Source: Candidatus Nitromaritima sp. SCGC AAA288-L16 (lineage in GTDB: Bacteria; Nitrospinota; Nitrospinia; Nitrospinales; VA-1). From it: DNA of 64,000 nucleotides. Shown one piece after another: positions 34,041-43,528 of this stretch. Under the pieces are notes generated by a model. It was not told where the DNA came from. It made no database searches and saw nothing but the letters and a program-made list of their open reading frames with translations. The translations under genes and the position numbers were made by a program. Within the stretch, counting starts at the first letter, position 1. Every line of letters starts with the position of its first letter. The stretch spans positions 18,964 through 82,963 of the forward strand of contig AQTY01000004.1 in NCBI GenBank assembly GCA_000372225.1. Reading direction: 5' to 3'.

Positions 34041-34646
34041 ATGCTTTCTCGTAAAAATTGGATTTATTTAACGGTTTTTATTTTGGCTTTATTTGAGTTG
34101 TCCCCGGTTATTGCTAAAGAAGCATCACCCCGCAATACAGTGGAAATATTACTGAATTCTATTACCAATTTAAAGACAGGGAAACCGTTAACTCCCGAGG
34201 AAGTTAAAGAAAACGATATTCTCTCTTATCGTGCACTTGCGCTTCTGAATATACGAGAAATAAGCCGCAAGGCACTAGGAAAATACTGGAAGAAGCGTTC
34301 CTTAACTGAACAAAAAGTGTTTATCGATCTTCTTAGCCGGATGTTTATCAAGGAGGCCTTCCCAAACTCTGGAAAATTCTTTTCTGCGCTCAAATTGATT
34401 TATGGTCAAACCACTATCAATGAATCAAAATCCAATGTTCCGCTTACTGTTGTTCATGAAAAGGAAGGAGAAATCAATATTGACTTCCACTTACTAAAAT
34501 ACCGCGATCAATGGCAGGTAGTAGATGTTGATCTAGATGAAATCAGCATGAGAAATAATATGCGGTCGCAGCTCTATAAAGTAATTTCTAAAAATAATTA
34601 CCAGGAACTTGTTCGTCGCATTAAAAAAAAAATTACTAAATATTAA
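34041..34646 (+). CDS. MlaC / Ttg2D-family phospholipid-binding protein
   Basis: 201 residues with signal peptide MLSRKNWIYLTVFILALF ending ...SPVIAKEA. MlaC-type pattern: RNTVEILLNSITNL near the start, LLNIREISRKALGKYWKKRS, LTEQKVFIDLLSRMFIKEAF, then beta strands (VPLTVVHEKEGEINIDFHLL, WQVVDVDLDEISMRNNMRSQ). MlaC shuttles phospholipids between the membranes for the Mla ABC transporter. No mlaA/B/D/E/F genes are adjacent, so it may serve another MCE system. Confidence 0.85.
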   Translation: MLSRKNWIYLTVFILALFELSPVIAKEASPRNTVEILLNSITNLKTGKPLTPEEVKENDILSYRALALLNIREISRKALGKYWKKRSLTEQKVFIDLLSRMFIKEAFPNSGKFFSALKLIYGQTTINESKSNVPLTVVHEKEGEINIDFHLLKYRDQWQVVDVDLDEISMRNNMRSQLYKVISKNNYQELVRRIKKKITKY

Positions 34647-34697
34647 AAGTTACGTTTACTCCGATAATTTTGTAACTGCTTAAAAATTTATTGTGTT

Positions 34698-35855
34698 TTA
34701 TCTTCGGTTACGTGAAACTAGATCCACAACCATATTGGAGACTCGTTCAACATCTTGAGTTGACATACGTGGATAAAGAGGAATGGAAAGAATTCTATCT
34801 GAGTAACTAGTCGAAACGGGGTACGCTTCCAGACGAGTATTAAATTCTTTTTTGTAAAAAGGTTGTAGATGAAGTGCCTGATAGTGCACAGCTACCCCAA
34901 TACCTTCCGATTGAATCGCATCAATAAACTGGTCACGAGTTATCGATAATTGTTCCATGCGCAACGCAATAATGTACAGATGGTATGATGACTCTGCATA
35001 GTCTCTTGTTTTAAGAATTTCTAATTCTGGAATCTCGCAAAATGCCTCATCATACATTGCTGCATATTTTTTTCGAATTTCTAAAAAGCGACCAATTTTT
35101 TTTAGCTGATGTATTCCAAGCGCAGCATTTATGTCTGCCATATTGTATTTGAATCCCGGGAGCGTAAGCTCCCATTGAGAAAAACCGCTTTTCCCGAAGC
35201 GTTTCCAGGCATCTCGACTGAGGCCATGCAAGCGCATGACCCGAACCATTTCATCTAATGATTCGTTGTTAGTTGTTAACATTCCACCTTCACCAGTCGT
35301 AATATTTTTGTTTGCATAAAAACTGAACGCTGTTGGGTTTCCCAAGCTACCTATTTTACGACCCTTGTATTTTGCTTCCAAAGCATGGGCCGCATCTTCG
35401 ATAATTAAAAGTTTGTGCTTCTGAGCTAGATCCATTATAGGGTCCATGTCACACGGATGCCCTGCAAAATGAACTGGCATAATTGCTCTTGTTTTGGGTG
35501 TTATTTTTTCTTGGATTTGACTGACATCTATCGTCAGCGTTCCTGGTTCCACATCTACAAAAACCGGGCAAAGACGTTCATGCAGTATTACATTCGCCGT
35601 TGCGGGGAATGTCATTGTTGTAGTTATAACTTCATCGCCGGGTGCGAATCCTTGTGTCGCCAAAGCTAAATGGAGACCCGCTGTGCAGGAATTTAACCCG
35701 ATGGCATAATCACACCCAATGTACTCTTTGAAGTCATCTTCGAATCGTTTTGTTCGCGGACCCGTAGTAAGCCAGCCGGATTTTAGGGTTTCAACAACTT
35801 CATTAATTTCATCATCATCGAACCAAGATTTATGGAAGGGAAGATCGATACTCAT
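34698..35855 (-). CDS. DegT/DnrJ/EryC1/StrS sugar aminotransferase
   Basis: About 385 residues from ATG 35855, where MSIDLPFHKSWFDDDEINEV is the normal family start; a longer frame to 35948 would overlap the upstream gene. PLP fold type I: GWLTTGPRTKRFEDDFKEYI, LNSCTAGLHLAL, IIEDAAHALEAKYKGRKIG, and AFSFYANKNITTGEGGMLTT with the PLP-binding Lys. These enzymes aminate keto-sugar nucleotides for surface glycans (ArnB/PglE-like). The sugar is unknown and no sugar-nucleotide genes are adjacent. Confidence 0.92.
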   Translation of the reverse strand: MSIDLPFHKSWFDDDEINEVVETLKSGWLTTGPRTKRFEDDFKEYIGCDYAIGLNSCTAGLHLALATQGFAPGDEVITTTMTFPATANVILHERLCPVFVDVEPGTLTIDVSQIQEKITPKTRAIMPVHFAGHPCDMDPIMDLAQKHKLLIIEDAAHALEAKYKGRKIGSLGNPTAFSFYANKNITTGEGGMLTTNNESLDEMVRVMRLHGLSRDAWKRFGKSGFSQWELTLPGFKYNMADINAALGIHQLKKIGRFLEIRKKYAAMYDEAFCEIPELEILKTRDYAESSYHLYIIALRMEQLSITRDQFIDAIQSEGIGVAVHYQALHLQPFYKKEFNTRLEAYPVSTSYSDRILSIPLYPRMSTQDVERVSNMVVDLVSRNRR

Positions 35856-35887
35856 ATATAATTCTGAAGAAAAACGTTTATTAGGCT

Positions 35888-36649
35888 TTATTTTAAGGAA
35901 ACTTTGAGATCTGCTGGGTTTATTTCCACGAATTCTGCTTTCCCCCAACCGCTTTTATTATTAGGAACAAAATACTTAAGAATTCCTGTCCCACTTGTAT
36001 TAACAGGTGCGGATAATAATGTAATTACCCAGTTCCCATTTACTTTTTCCCAATAATCGGTCTTGGGATACTGTGCAGCAAACTCGTAATCGCCCCCCCT
36101 TGTCACAGCCGGGTTTAATCTCTGCCGGCCTTTAAGCATCACCTTTACCTTAGCGTATTTTCCATCTGTGCTTATAGAAATTTTTTCTAAAGAAAACGTT
36201 TTTATTTTTAGGTAGGGATCCCCGCTCCACACATATCTTCTTTTCACAGGAAAGCCTAGAGGATCTTTTTTATATGCATTTTTTTTCATATAATCCAAAT
36301 TAGGAACAAAAGCACCTGAAATATGCGCATTTTGTTTTGCCTTTTCTCTATAATCTGACGTCGCCCACCCTTCAAAGTATCGTATTTCAGTCACAGAGAT
36401 CTTTTTTCTAAATTCCGGGTGCTGCAAACTATGCATTTTCTCCCAGTCAACATTCATACGGGCATTAAACAACTGCTTCTCCCTATCAAAAAGAATTTTC
36501 GCCTCCTCAGTTAATTGAGGTTTGATTGCATTTTTGGCATAGATTAACTGTGTCGAGCTAACAGCAAATAAAAGTCCAAGAATTACTGTTATGGATCCTC
36601 GTTTTAACTGGAGATTAAAATTTTCTTTTTGTTTTTTTTTCATTTTCAT
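35888..36649 (-). CDS. Unrecognised exported protein
   Basis: 253 residues. A long basic n-region (MKMKKKQKENFNLQLKRG) and hydrophobic stretch SITVILGLLFAVSSTQLIYA end in a signal-peptidase-like YAKNA. The mature protein has FDREKQLFNARMNVDWEKMH, then a beta-rich part (SISTDGKYAKVKVMLKGRQR, DYWEKVNGNWVITLLSAPVN) that looks like an NTF2/SnoaL-like or DUF4440-type layout with a C-terminal extension. No catalytic motif seen. It lies 32 bp upstream of the aminotransferase on the same strand. Confidence 0.65.
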   Translation of the reverse strand: MKMKKKQKENFNLQLKRGSITVILGLLFAVSSTQLIYAKNAIKPQLTEEAKILFDREKQLFNARMNVDWEKMHSLQHPEFRKKISVTEIRYFEGWATSDYREKAKQNAHISGAFVPNLDYMKKNAYKKDPLGFPVKRRYVWSGDPYLKIKTFSLEKISISTDGKYAKVKVMLKGRQRLNPAVTRGGDYEFAAQYPKTDYWEKVNGNWVITLLSAPVNTSGTGILKYFVPNNKSGWGKAEFVEINPADLKVSLK

Positions 36650-36700
36650 TTATCCGTATTAAATATTAATAATCAATGATTTAGCAAATTTAAATGATTT

Positions 36701-36719
36701 TTGGCCCCTAGGGAGCCAA
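36701..36719 (-). terminator. Hairpin downstream of uvrC, possible terminator
   Basis: On the minus strand TTGGCTCC-CTA-GGGGCCAA forms an 8-bp GC-rich stem (one G-U) with a 3-nt loop, followed by AAAAATCATTT. It lies 41 bp past the uvrC stop. The T-tract is poor, so termination would be weak or Rho-assisted. Confidence 0.45.
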
Positions 36720-36759
36720 CTCATCCCAACCATCTTGTCGTCATTTGGGATATTAAATC

Positions 36760-38604
36760 TTAGTTATTTTTGGCTTGATCGGACCCCAAAGTGATTATTA
36801 TTTTTTTAGCTAGGTTTTCTGTGATTCCCGGCACAGTTTGCAGCTGAATTATTGAAGATTTTCTTATAGCATCAAGACTTCCAAAACTTTTAAGAAGCAG
36901 CAAGCGCCTTTTTTTTCCTATTCCTGGAATCAACTCCAACGGTGAGCTCAGCGAGCTTTTATCACGTAGTTTTCGGTGGTATGATATTGCAAATCGATGG
37001 GACTCGTCTCGAATACGCTGCAGTAAAAATCGAGAGGGAGAATTTTCCCGAAAATAAATTGGCTGTTTTTTCCCAGGCAATAATATCTCGTCAGTCTCAA
37101 TAGTATTACGAAATTTTCCTTTTGCGATACAGGCCAAGTCAATTTTCCCTAAAAGACCCAATTCGCGGATTATTTTTTCGGCACTGGATAGGTGCCCCAG
37201 TCCACCGTCAATTAAAATGAGGTTTGGAATCGCCTTTCTCTCTCTCAAAAGACGACGGTATCTTCTATTAATTACTTCTCGCAACATCGCATAATCATCA
37301 ATGCCTTTGACATCAGCTATTTTATATCGTCGGTATTTTGAATTTTCTGCGACACCATTTTTAAAAACCACAACTGACCCCACCGCATGCTTTCCAGAAA
37401 TATTTGACATGTCAAATCCTTCGATTACTTCTGGAAAATATTTTAGCCCTAGAGTTTCCTTCAATTCATCAAGGCTTCGAAGGCTAAGCTCTCCCTTATC
37501 CAATTCTGTCCTCAATGCGAAATTAGCATTTTCCTCTGCCATGCGCACAAGATCTTTCTTTTTCCCTCTCGAAGGAATCTCTATACGAACACAACCTTTC
37601 TTTTTTTTCGACAACCAATCTGATATGAGCAAAACATCATCTATTGAATGTGGCAAAAGAATGTCTTTTGGAAGAAGAATTTGGTCAATGTAATGCTGCT
37701 TAAGAAACGATGATAAAATCTCGTTATCATCAATACCTGTCAGACCTTTTATTTTGTATATTTTTTCACCAACCATTTTCCCATTTCGAACAACAAGAAC
37801 CTGAACCATTGCCTGACTATGATCACGGCAGTAGCCTAGAATATCCTGATCTTCAAGTGAGGTGGATATGATCTTTTGTTTACCTAAAACTGTTTTTACC
37901 GCTAAAATTTTATCTCTGTAAACTCCCGCCTCTTCATAATTTAATTGATTTGCTGCCAACTTCATTTTTTTTTCTAAACTTTCCACTAATTCATTATTTT
38001 TACCCTTCAAAAAAAGCACTACGTCTTGAACAATTTGATTGTACTCAATCTCTGAAGGGTATCCTGCGCAGGGAGCTAGGCATCTACCCATTTGGTAGTT
38101 TAAGCATGGCCTTCTTATTGCCGTACCATCCAAACGGTCCTTGCTTTGCCGAAGTGGAAAAATTTTATATATCAGCCGGATAGTTTCCCTTATTTCTTTG
38201 ACCATGGTGTAGGGTCCAAAATAGGTAGCGCTGTCCTTTTTAACACAACGAACCACTTCCAGTCTTGGAAATCGTTCCTGCGTTGTCAGCCGAAGGTATG
38301 GATAATGTTTGTCATCTTTGAGTAGAACATTATATCTAGGCTGATGTTTTTTAATAAAATTACTTTCAAGAATCAATGCTTCTGCTTCTGTTTCGGTCGT
38401 TAAGAATTTAATATCTTGCACCTTATCGGTGAAAATCCTTGTTCTAATGGGCATGTGGCGAGATTTTTGAAAATATGAACGGACCCGGGTTTTTAGGGAT
38501 TTTGCCTTGCCAATGTAAAGAATTTCCCCCCGGCAATCCTTCATGATATAAATACCGGGCAGTTTAGGAATTGTAGTTAAAATTTTATTAATATTTGTTT
38601 TCAT
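36760..38604 (-). CDS. uvrC: UvrABC excinuclease subunit C
   Basis: 614 residues, full length. GIY-YIG nuclease LPGIYIMKDCRGEILYIGKA (residues about 15-35), Cys-rich CLNYQMGRCLAPCAG, UVR motif LAANQLNYEEAGVYRDKI, RNase H-like nuclease EGFDMSNISGKHAVGSVVVF with its Asp, and C-terminal helix-hairpin-helix LELIPGIGKKRRLLLLKSFG. It cuts both sides of bulky DNA lesions bound by UvrB. Divergent from the NSS transporter. Confidence 0.98.
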   Translation of the reverse strand: MKTNINKILTTIPKLPGIYIMKDCRGEILYIGKAKSLKTRVRSYFQKSRHMPIRTRIFTDKVQDIKFLTTETEAEALILESNFIKKHQPRYNVLLKDDKHYPYLRLTTQERFPRLEVVRCVKKDSATYFGPYTMVKEIRETIRLIYKIFPLRQSKDRLDGTAIRRPCLNYQMGRCLAPCAGYPSEIEYNQIVQDVVLFLKGKNNELVESLEKKMKLAANQLNYEEAGVYRDKILAVKTVLGKQKIISTSLEDQDILGYCRDHSQAMVQVLVVRNGKMVGEKIYKIKGLTGIDDNEILSSFLKQHYIDQILLPKDILLPHSIDDVLLISDWLSKKKKGCVRIEIPSRGKKKDLVRMAEENANFALRTELDKGELSLRSLDELKETLGLKYFPEVIEGFDMSNISGKHAVGSVVVFKNGVAENSKYRRYKIADVKGIDDYAMLREVINRRYRRLLRERKAIPNLILIDGGLGHLSSAEKIIRELGLLGKIDLACIAKGKFRNTIETDEILLPGKKQPIYFRENSPSRFLLQRIRDESHRFAISYHRKLRDKSSLSSPLELIPGIGKKRRLLLLKSFGSLDAIRKSSIIQLQTVPGITENLAKKIIITLGSDQAKNN

Positions 38605-38724
38605 CTTTCATTCCAAAATACTTGGAAGGTGTAAACATGTGGTTCTTACATTGAAAACTCTTAAATTTATTTTACATTAATTTTTAGATACCGTGGCATT
38701 CCCCATCAATATCTTTTATTTCTA

Positions 38725-40083
38725 ATGGCAATAAGAAATAATCATCAAAAATCACGCGGACTGTGGAATACGCGCTTCGGTTTTATTTTGGCGGCATCAG
38801 GTTCTGCCGTTGGACTCGGTAACATTTGGAAATTCCCATATATCGTAGGTCAAAATGGGGGAGGTGCTTTTGTTTTAATTTATATTCTTTGCACTATCGT
38901 GGTAGGACTCCCAATCATGCTCGCCGAATTTACCATTGGCAGAAAAACCAGTCTCAATCCAGTTGGAGCATTTCAGTCATTAAAACCTAAATCCCATTGG
39001 GTTAAGATCGGTTACATGGGGGTGCTAGCTGGTTTTTTCATCCTTTCCTTTTATGCAGTGGTGGGTGGATGGACACTAGCTTATGTTGTCAAAGCATTCA
39101 CTCATACAATGAGTAATTTTTCTTCGCCAAAAGAGGCGGGACAATTTTTTGGCTCCTTTATTGCTAATACATGGGAAGTTCTTTTTTATCACGCTCTTTT
39201 CATGGCAATTTGCGTTGGCATTGTTTTACGCGGTATTCACGGTGGGATTGAGAAGGCCTGCAAAGTTCTGATGCCAACCCTGGTGATTATCCTTATCTTT
39301 CTTATGTTTCGCGCATTGACACTCCCAGGTGCAATGGAAGGTATTGAATTTTACTTAAAACCAGACTTTAGTAAAATTGGCCCTCAAACAATTTTAATCG
39401 CATTAGGACAGGCCTTTTTTTCACTCAGTCTTGGCATGGGCTGCATGCTCACTTATGGAAGCTACCTTCCGGAACAAGAAAACTTAACCTCCGCAACGGT
39501 GTATGTGGTTATCTTTGACACTATAATCGCACTACTGGTCGGCATGGTTATTTTCCCTGCAGTATTCGCCATGGGGCTCGAACCAACCGAAGGGCCTAGT
39601 CTTGTGTTTAGCGTTTTACCGGCTGTTTTTGTGGGAATGCCATTTGGAAATCTGGTTTCAATCGTTTTCTTTACTTTGCTTGCCATCGCAGCAATAACTT
39701 CGGGAATATCCCTTTTGGAAGTAGTAGTGGCCTACTTTATCGACCAAAGAAAATGGGACAGAAAAAAAGCTGTGCTTGTTACGTCTGTCACTATCTTTGC
39801 CTTCGGAGTACCTTCTGGTTTGTCTTTTGGAGTGCTGTCAGAGGCCAAACTATTTGATATGAATTTTTTTGACCACGTCGATAATATTGCCTCTAACTAC
39901 CTATTGCCATTAGGCGGAATGCTAACAGCAATTTTTGTCGGTTGGGTATGGGGCACAAAATCTGCGGAAGAAGAAATTGAAAAACATGAAACGAAATTTC
40001 ATTGGGGACATGTATGGGGATTTCTCATCCGCTATATCAGTCCAGTTGCAGTTTTTTTGGTTTTCTTCGCGAAGTTCGTCTAA
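38725..40083 (+). CDS. Neurotransmitter:sodium symporter (NSS) family transporter
   Basis: 452 residues with about 11-12 membrane helices. TM1 contains AASGSAVGLGNIWKFPYIVG followed by QNGGGAF, the LeuT-type unwound substrate and Na+ site. TM6 reads ALGQAFFSLSLGMGCMLTYG, with the GQ-FFSLSLG signature. Later AITSGISLLEVVVAYFIDQR. Imports amino acids or amine solutes using Na+; the exact substrate is not predictable. A Na+-coupled importer fits with a possible Na+-pumping pyrophosphatase elsewhere in the window. Confidence 0.95.
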   Translation: MAIRNNHQKSRGLWNTRFGFILAASGSAVGLGNIWKFPYIVGQNGGGAFVLIYILCTIVVGLPIMLAEFTIGRKTSLNPVGAFQSLKPKSHWVKIGYMGVLAGFFILSFYAVVGGWTLAYVVKAFTHTMSNFSSPKEAGQFFGSFIANTWEVLFYHALFMAICVGIVLRGIHGGIEKACKVLMPTLVIILIFLMFRALTLPGAMEGIEFYLKPDFSKIGPQTILIALGQAFFSLSLGMGCMLTYGSYLPEQENLTSATVYVVIFDTIIALLVGMVIFPAVFAMGLEPTEGPSLVFSVLPAVFVGMPFGNLVSIVFFTLLAIAAITSGISLLEVVVAYFIDQRKWDRKKAVLVTSVTIFAFGVPSGLSFGVLSEAKLFDMNFFDHVDNIASNYLLPLGGMLTAIFVGWVWGTKSAEEEIEKHETKFHWGHVWGFLIRYISPVAVFLVFFAKFV

Positions 40084-40120
40084 CAATAATTTTATAAGTA
40101 AATCTTTCTAAACCTCCCGC

Positions 40121-40141
40121 ATATCTCAGGATATTTTTTTA
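40121..40141 (+). terminator. Short AT-rich terminator hairpin after the NSS gene
   Basis: ATATC-TCAG-GATAT hairpin followed by a run of seven T residues, 38 bp after the transporter stop and ahead of the convergent purM end. The stem is only 5 bp, so this is a moderate call. Confidence 0.5.
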
Positions 40142-40160
40142 TACGGTAACAGTTCTAAGA

Positions 40161-41264
40161 CTATTTGATTTTTGTAATTTTTTGTCCTCTACCTATCAGG
40201 TCAAATTCCGGAATGGTAACTTCTTTTCCCTGACATGATTCGATACACCCAATCATTTGAGCAACTACGTCATGTTTTTTACAAATTGCTGATATTTTAT
40301 TTAGTTCTTCCATTCCATTCACAATAACAATAAATCCAGTTCCCATGTTGAATACCTCATACATCTCCGCATCAGAAACTTCACCTCTCTCCTGAATAAG
40401 TTTGAATACCTCAGGGACAGGTGGCGACGTATCAATCACGAAACGAATGTTATCATTTTCCACACGATTCAGATTGCTATAGCCCCCACTTGTTATATGA
40501 ACCATCGCTTTAAGGTCAATGCCCTCACCGAGTATTTCCATAATCGGTTTCACATAGATGCGAGTAGGTTCTAGCAATTCTTCGCCAAGAGTACGCCCAA
40601 GCCGCTCTTCAAATTTCTTGATATTCTTTTCTTGCTCTTCCCGCGTTTCACCAAGTAAAATTTTCCGCGCCAGAGTCAGCCCGTTTGAGTGCACTCCACT
40701 TGAAGCAAGACCAACAATCATATCACCCGGCTGGATATCTTTTCCTGTATTAACTTTATCAATCGAAACGTGTCCTATACATGCACCAATGAGATCCACG
40801 CCATTGATAATTTCTTTGATCTGAGAAATTTCACCACCAGAAATACTGATCTCTCCCTGCCTAGCCCCCTCGGCGAGACCCTTTCCAATTTCTGAAAATA
40901 TTCTTGCGTCGGTAAACGAACAACCAATGTAATCAACCATGCTCACCGGTCTCGCGCCAACGCAAATCAGGTCATTAACGTTCATGGCCACGCAGTCAAT
41001 ACCAATCGTGTCGTAACGATCCATAAGTTCAGCTATAATAATCTTGGTCCCAACACCATCAGTACCAAAAGCGATACCTTGCCCGCCACCAATATTTATA
41101 ACGTTTGCAAAATATCCGATATCGGCTGCTAAAGGAAAACGTTTACTAAATTTTCTCGTAGGAAGAACATGTTCCAAAAGACCGGAAAGCGCGTCCTCTG
41201 CTCCACGGCTTGAAACACCACTTGTTTCATATTTTGATTGTGTGTTTTCTTGAGAATCAGACAT
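40161..41264 (-). CDS. purM: Phosphoribosylformylglycinamidine cyclo-ligase (AIR synthetase)
   Basis: 367 residues. ATP-dependent PurM fold with GGGQGIAFGTDGVGTKIIIA, IDCVAMNVNDLICVGARPVS, SISGGEISQI, DMIVGLASSGVHSNGLTLAR and the late HITSGGYSNLNRV. It closes the imidazole ring in purine synthesis. The N-terminal about 25 residues are polar and longer than usual. No other pur genes are adjacent; gdh follows the same orientation upstream. Confidence 0.96.
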   Translation of the reverse strand: MSDSQENTQSKYETSGVSSRGAEDALSGLLEHVLPTRKFSKRFPLAADIGYFANVINIGGGQGIAFGTDGVGTKIIIAELMDRYDTIGIDCVAMNVNDLICVGARPVSMVDYIGCSFTDARIFSEIGKGLAEGARQGEISISGGEISQIKEIINGVDLIGACIGHVSIDKVNTGKDIQPGDMIVGLASSGVHSNGLTLARKILLGETREEQEKNIKKFEERLGRTLGEELLEPTRIYVKPIMEILGEGIDLKAMVHITSGGYSNLNRVENDNIRFVIDTSPPVPEVFKLIQERGEVSDAEMYEVFNMGTGFIVIVNGMEELNKISAICKKHDVVAQMIGCIESCQGKEVTIPEFDLIGRGQKITKIK

Positions 41265-41351
41265 ATTTGATTTTTTGGTAATTTTTAGAGAGAAAATCGG
41301 ACGCTAATATACCACTAGTTCCAGCGACACTAGCAGTGCCTGTAAAAATTA

Positions 41352-42782
41352 TTACGGATAGATGCCCATGATACTATAACGTTCATAAATTTTTTCTATA
41401 GAGATTGACATCGCCGAAGTTCGATAACTTTTCACCTTCTTTTCTTTCCAGTAACGTTCACGAATTTCCTGGAAGGCGTTCCGCATTGTATCGTCGAGTC
41501 CCGACCTAACCAAATCAAGCTCAACAGGACCTTGCCCGATCTGTGAAACTAATTTTTCTGATAATTTTTTACCAGACTGCTCAATGGCTTTTATAAATAA
41601 ATTATTTTTATTTTCTTCATACCGCTTTCCCATTCGGCCAAATCTAATGTGTGAGAGGTTTTTGATCCACTCAAAATACGAAACGGTGACTCCGCCAGCA
41701 TTAAGATACACATCTGGGATAATCACAACTCCCATTTCATTAAGAATAGTTTCCGCTTTGAAAGTTACCGGCCCATTCGCTGCCTCTGCAATCAGTTTAG
41801 CTTTAATGCGTGGAGCATTAGCCTGATTAATAACCCCTTCCCTTGCTGCCGGAATAAGAATATCGCATGCTTGCTCCAAAAGCTCCGCGCTCTTTTCAAA
41901 ATATTGTCCTTTCGTAAATCCTTTGACCCCACCCTTATTTTCTATTTTATATTGATAAATCTCTTCTACATTGAGACCTTTTTTATCATAAATAGCACCA
42001 TCCCATTCCAAAATAGCAATGACCTTGACACCGTCTTCTTCTTCCAGAATTTGTGCAGTATGGTAACCCACGTTACCGAGACCCTGAACAATGACTTCTT
42101 TCCCTTCTAAGGTATCTCCTTCCAAGCGTGCATGCTTAACATCTTCGGGGTGACGAAAAAACTCGCGAAGCCCGAACACAACTCCACGCCCAGTCGCCTC
42201 AACACGACCATGAATACCGCCTGAAGAAACGGGTTTGCCAGTAACACAACCAAAATAATCTGTATCTTTGGGACCGTGAGCTGCGTAAGTACTCACTATC
42301 CACGACATTTCTCTCTGCCCTGTTCCCATGTCAGGTGCGGGAACATTAACACCTGACCCAATATAATCTTTTTGAATTAATTCATACGCAAAACGACGTG
42401 TTATTTTTTCCATTGAATCACGATCGTATTTTCTTGGATTGATAAGTAATCCACCCTTAGAACCACCAAAAGGAACATCAACTAATGCGCACTTATAACT
42501 CATAAGCGCAGCCAAGGCCTCTACTTCATCCTGATTAACGTTAGGGGCAAATCGGATGCCGCCTTTGGCGGGAAGTTGGTGATCACTATGGACTGAACGC
42601 CACCCAACGAAGTTTTCTATCTTGCCATTGATCTTCACTGGAAAACGAACTTGATATACATTATTTACATTTTTTATGTATTGAGCCATGCCTTCGGGGA
42701 TATCAAGAGTAGCCAAAGCCGCATCAAACGAAAGGTTTACACTTTCAAGAAAGCTCACTTCCTTATCAGGGGGCACAGCCAT
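41352..42782 (-). CDS. Glutamate dehydrogenase (Glu/Leu/Phe/Val dehydrogenase family)
   Basis: 476 residues. KGGIRFAPNVNQDEVEALAA and MSYKCALVDVPFGGSKGGLL contain the substrate-binding and catalytic lysines; PAPDMGTGQREMSWI and the nucleotide motif VIVQGLGNVGYHTAQILEEE follow. A strong AGGAGA precedes the ATG. It interconverts glutamate and 2-oxoglutarate plus ammonia. The catalytic loop is of the Glu dehydrogenase type rather than Leu/Phe. Coenzyme preference was not determined. The N-terminus is somewhat extended compared with hexameric bacterial NADP enzymes. Confidence 0.95.
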   Translation of the reverse strand: MAVPPDKEVSFLESVNLSFDAALATLDIPEGMAQYIKNVNNVYQVRFPVKINGKIENFVGWRSVHSDHQLPAKGGIRFAPNVNQDEVEALAALMSYKCALVDVPFGGSKGGLLINPRKYDRDSMEKITRRFAYELIQKDYIGSGVNVPAPDMGTGQREMSWIVSTYAAHGPKDTDYFGCVTGKPVSSGGIHGRVEATGRGVVFGLREFFRHPEDVKHARLEGDTLEGKEVIVQGLGNVGYHTAQILEEEDGVKVIAILEWDGAIYDKKGLNVEEIYQYKIENKGGVKGFTKGQYFEKSAELLEQACDILIPAAREGVINQANAPRIKAKLIAEAANGPVTFKAETILNEMGVVIIPDVYLNAGGVTVSYFEWIKNLSHIRFGRMGKRYEENKNNLFIKAIEQSGKKLSEKLVSQIGQGPVELDLVRSGLDDTMRNAFQEIRERYWKEKKVKSYRTSAMSISIEKIYERYSIMGIYP

Positions 42783-43037
42783 ATTTGTCTCCTGTTTTTA
42801 GTTTCAATAAAGACTACGTCCAGTTTTTGGTATTTCCTTTATAGAGTATGCGTTTGCCATACTATCAGTGTGACACGATTTTCTAAAGTGGTAATCAAAA
42901 TGTTTCTTTAATAAGAGTGGGTTTTGGAATGTTCTGTTCCTATGGTTTTTCAATGACTGTAGACACCTTACTTTGAAGCAGATATGCTGATATCTAAGTC
43001 AGCTTTAAATTATTTATATTCATCCACGGAGATTCCT

Positions 43038-43457
43038 GTGCGGCAGGCAAGCCATAAATTGTCCACTTCAACAAAGGGGAAAGGCCTCTACAATATCACC
43101 CGCGAAATTAAGCTTTGGGTGACCCAACAAAAATTTTCTACAGGATTATTAACTATCTTTGTTCCCCATACCTCTGCATCAATTATCATTCAGGAAAATG
43201 CAGATCCAGATGTATTACATGACCTAACGATTTTTTTTCAGCAACTGGTTCCAGAAGATGGTGCAAACTATCTTCACTGCTCGGAGGGTCCTGATGATAT
43301 GCCCGCACATATTCGGTCTGCTCTCACACAAACCCAAATCTCAATTCCGGTAAATTCAGGGAGTCTTTCTCTTGGCACTTGGCAGGATATTTATCTATTC
43401 GAACATAGGATACAACCACACACGCGTAAAATGCATCTCCATTTGATTGGAGAATAG
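43038..43457 (+). CDS. YjbQ / UPF0047 (secondary thiamin-phosphate synthase-like) protein
   Basis: About 139 residues from GTG 43038, preferred because GGAG stands 6 bases upstream and the length matches the family; ATG 42984 would add 18 residues. Motifs: STKGKGLYNITREIKLWVTQ, LLTIFVPHTSASIIIQENAD, DMPAHIRSALTQTQISIPVN and GTWQDIYLFEHRI with the conserved His residues. The family was annotated as thiamin-phosphate synthase by weak complementation; its true role is unclear. Divergent from gdh. Confidence 0.93.
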   Translation: MRQASHKLSTSTKGKGLYNITREIKLWVTQQKFSTGLLTIFVPHTSASIIIQENADPDVLHDLTIFFQQLVPEDGANYLHCSEGPDDMPAHIRSALTQTQISIPVNSGSLSLGTWQDIYLFEHRIQPHTRKMHLHLIGE

Positions 43458-43528
43458 CTCGCGAGGCTTTAGAAATATTTTTTGGGTATTGAATATATCG
43501 TAATTTAGAAAGTACTTTTACTTAACCT

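Noticed and set aside
34648..34677. Inverted repeat AGTTAC/GTAACT between mlaC-like and the aminotransferase
   Set aside because: Six base pairs with an 18-nt loop; too weak to call a terminator.
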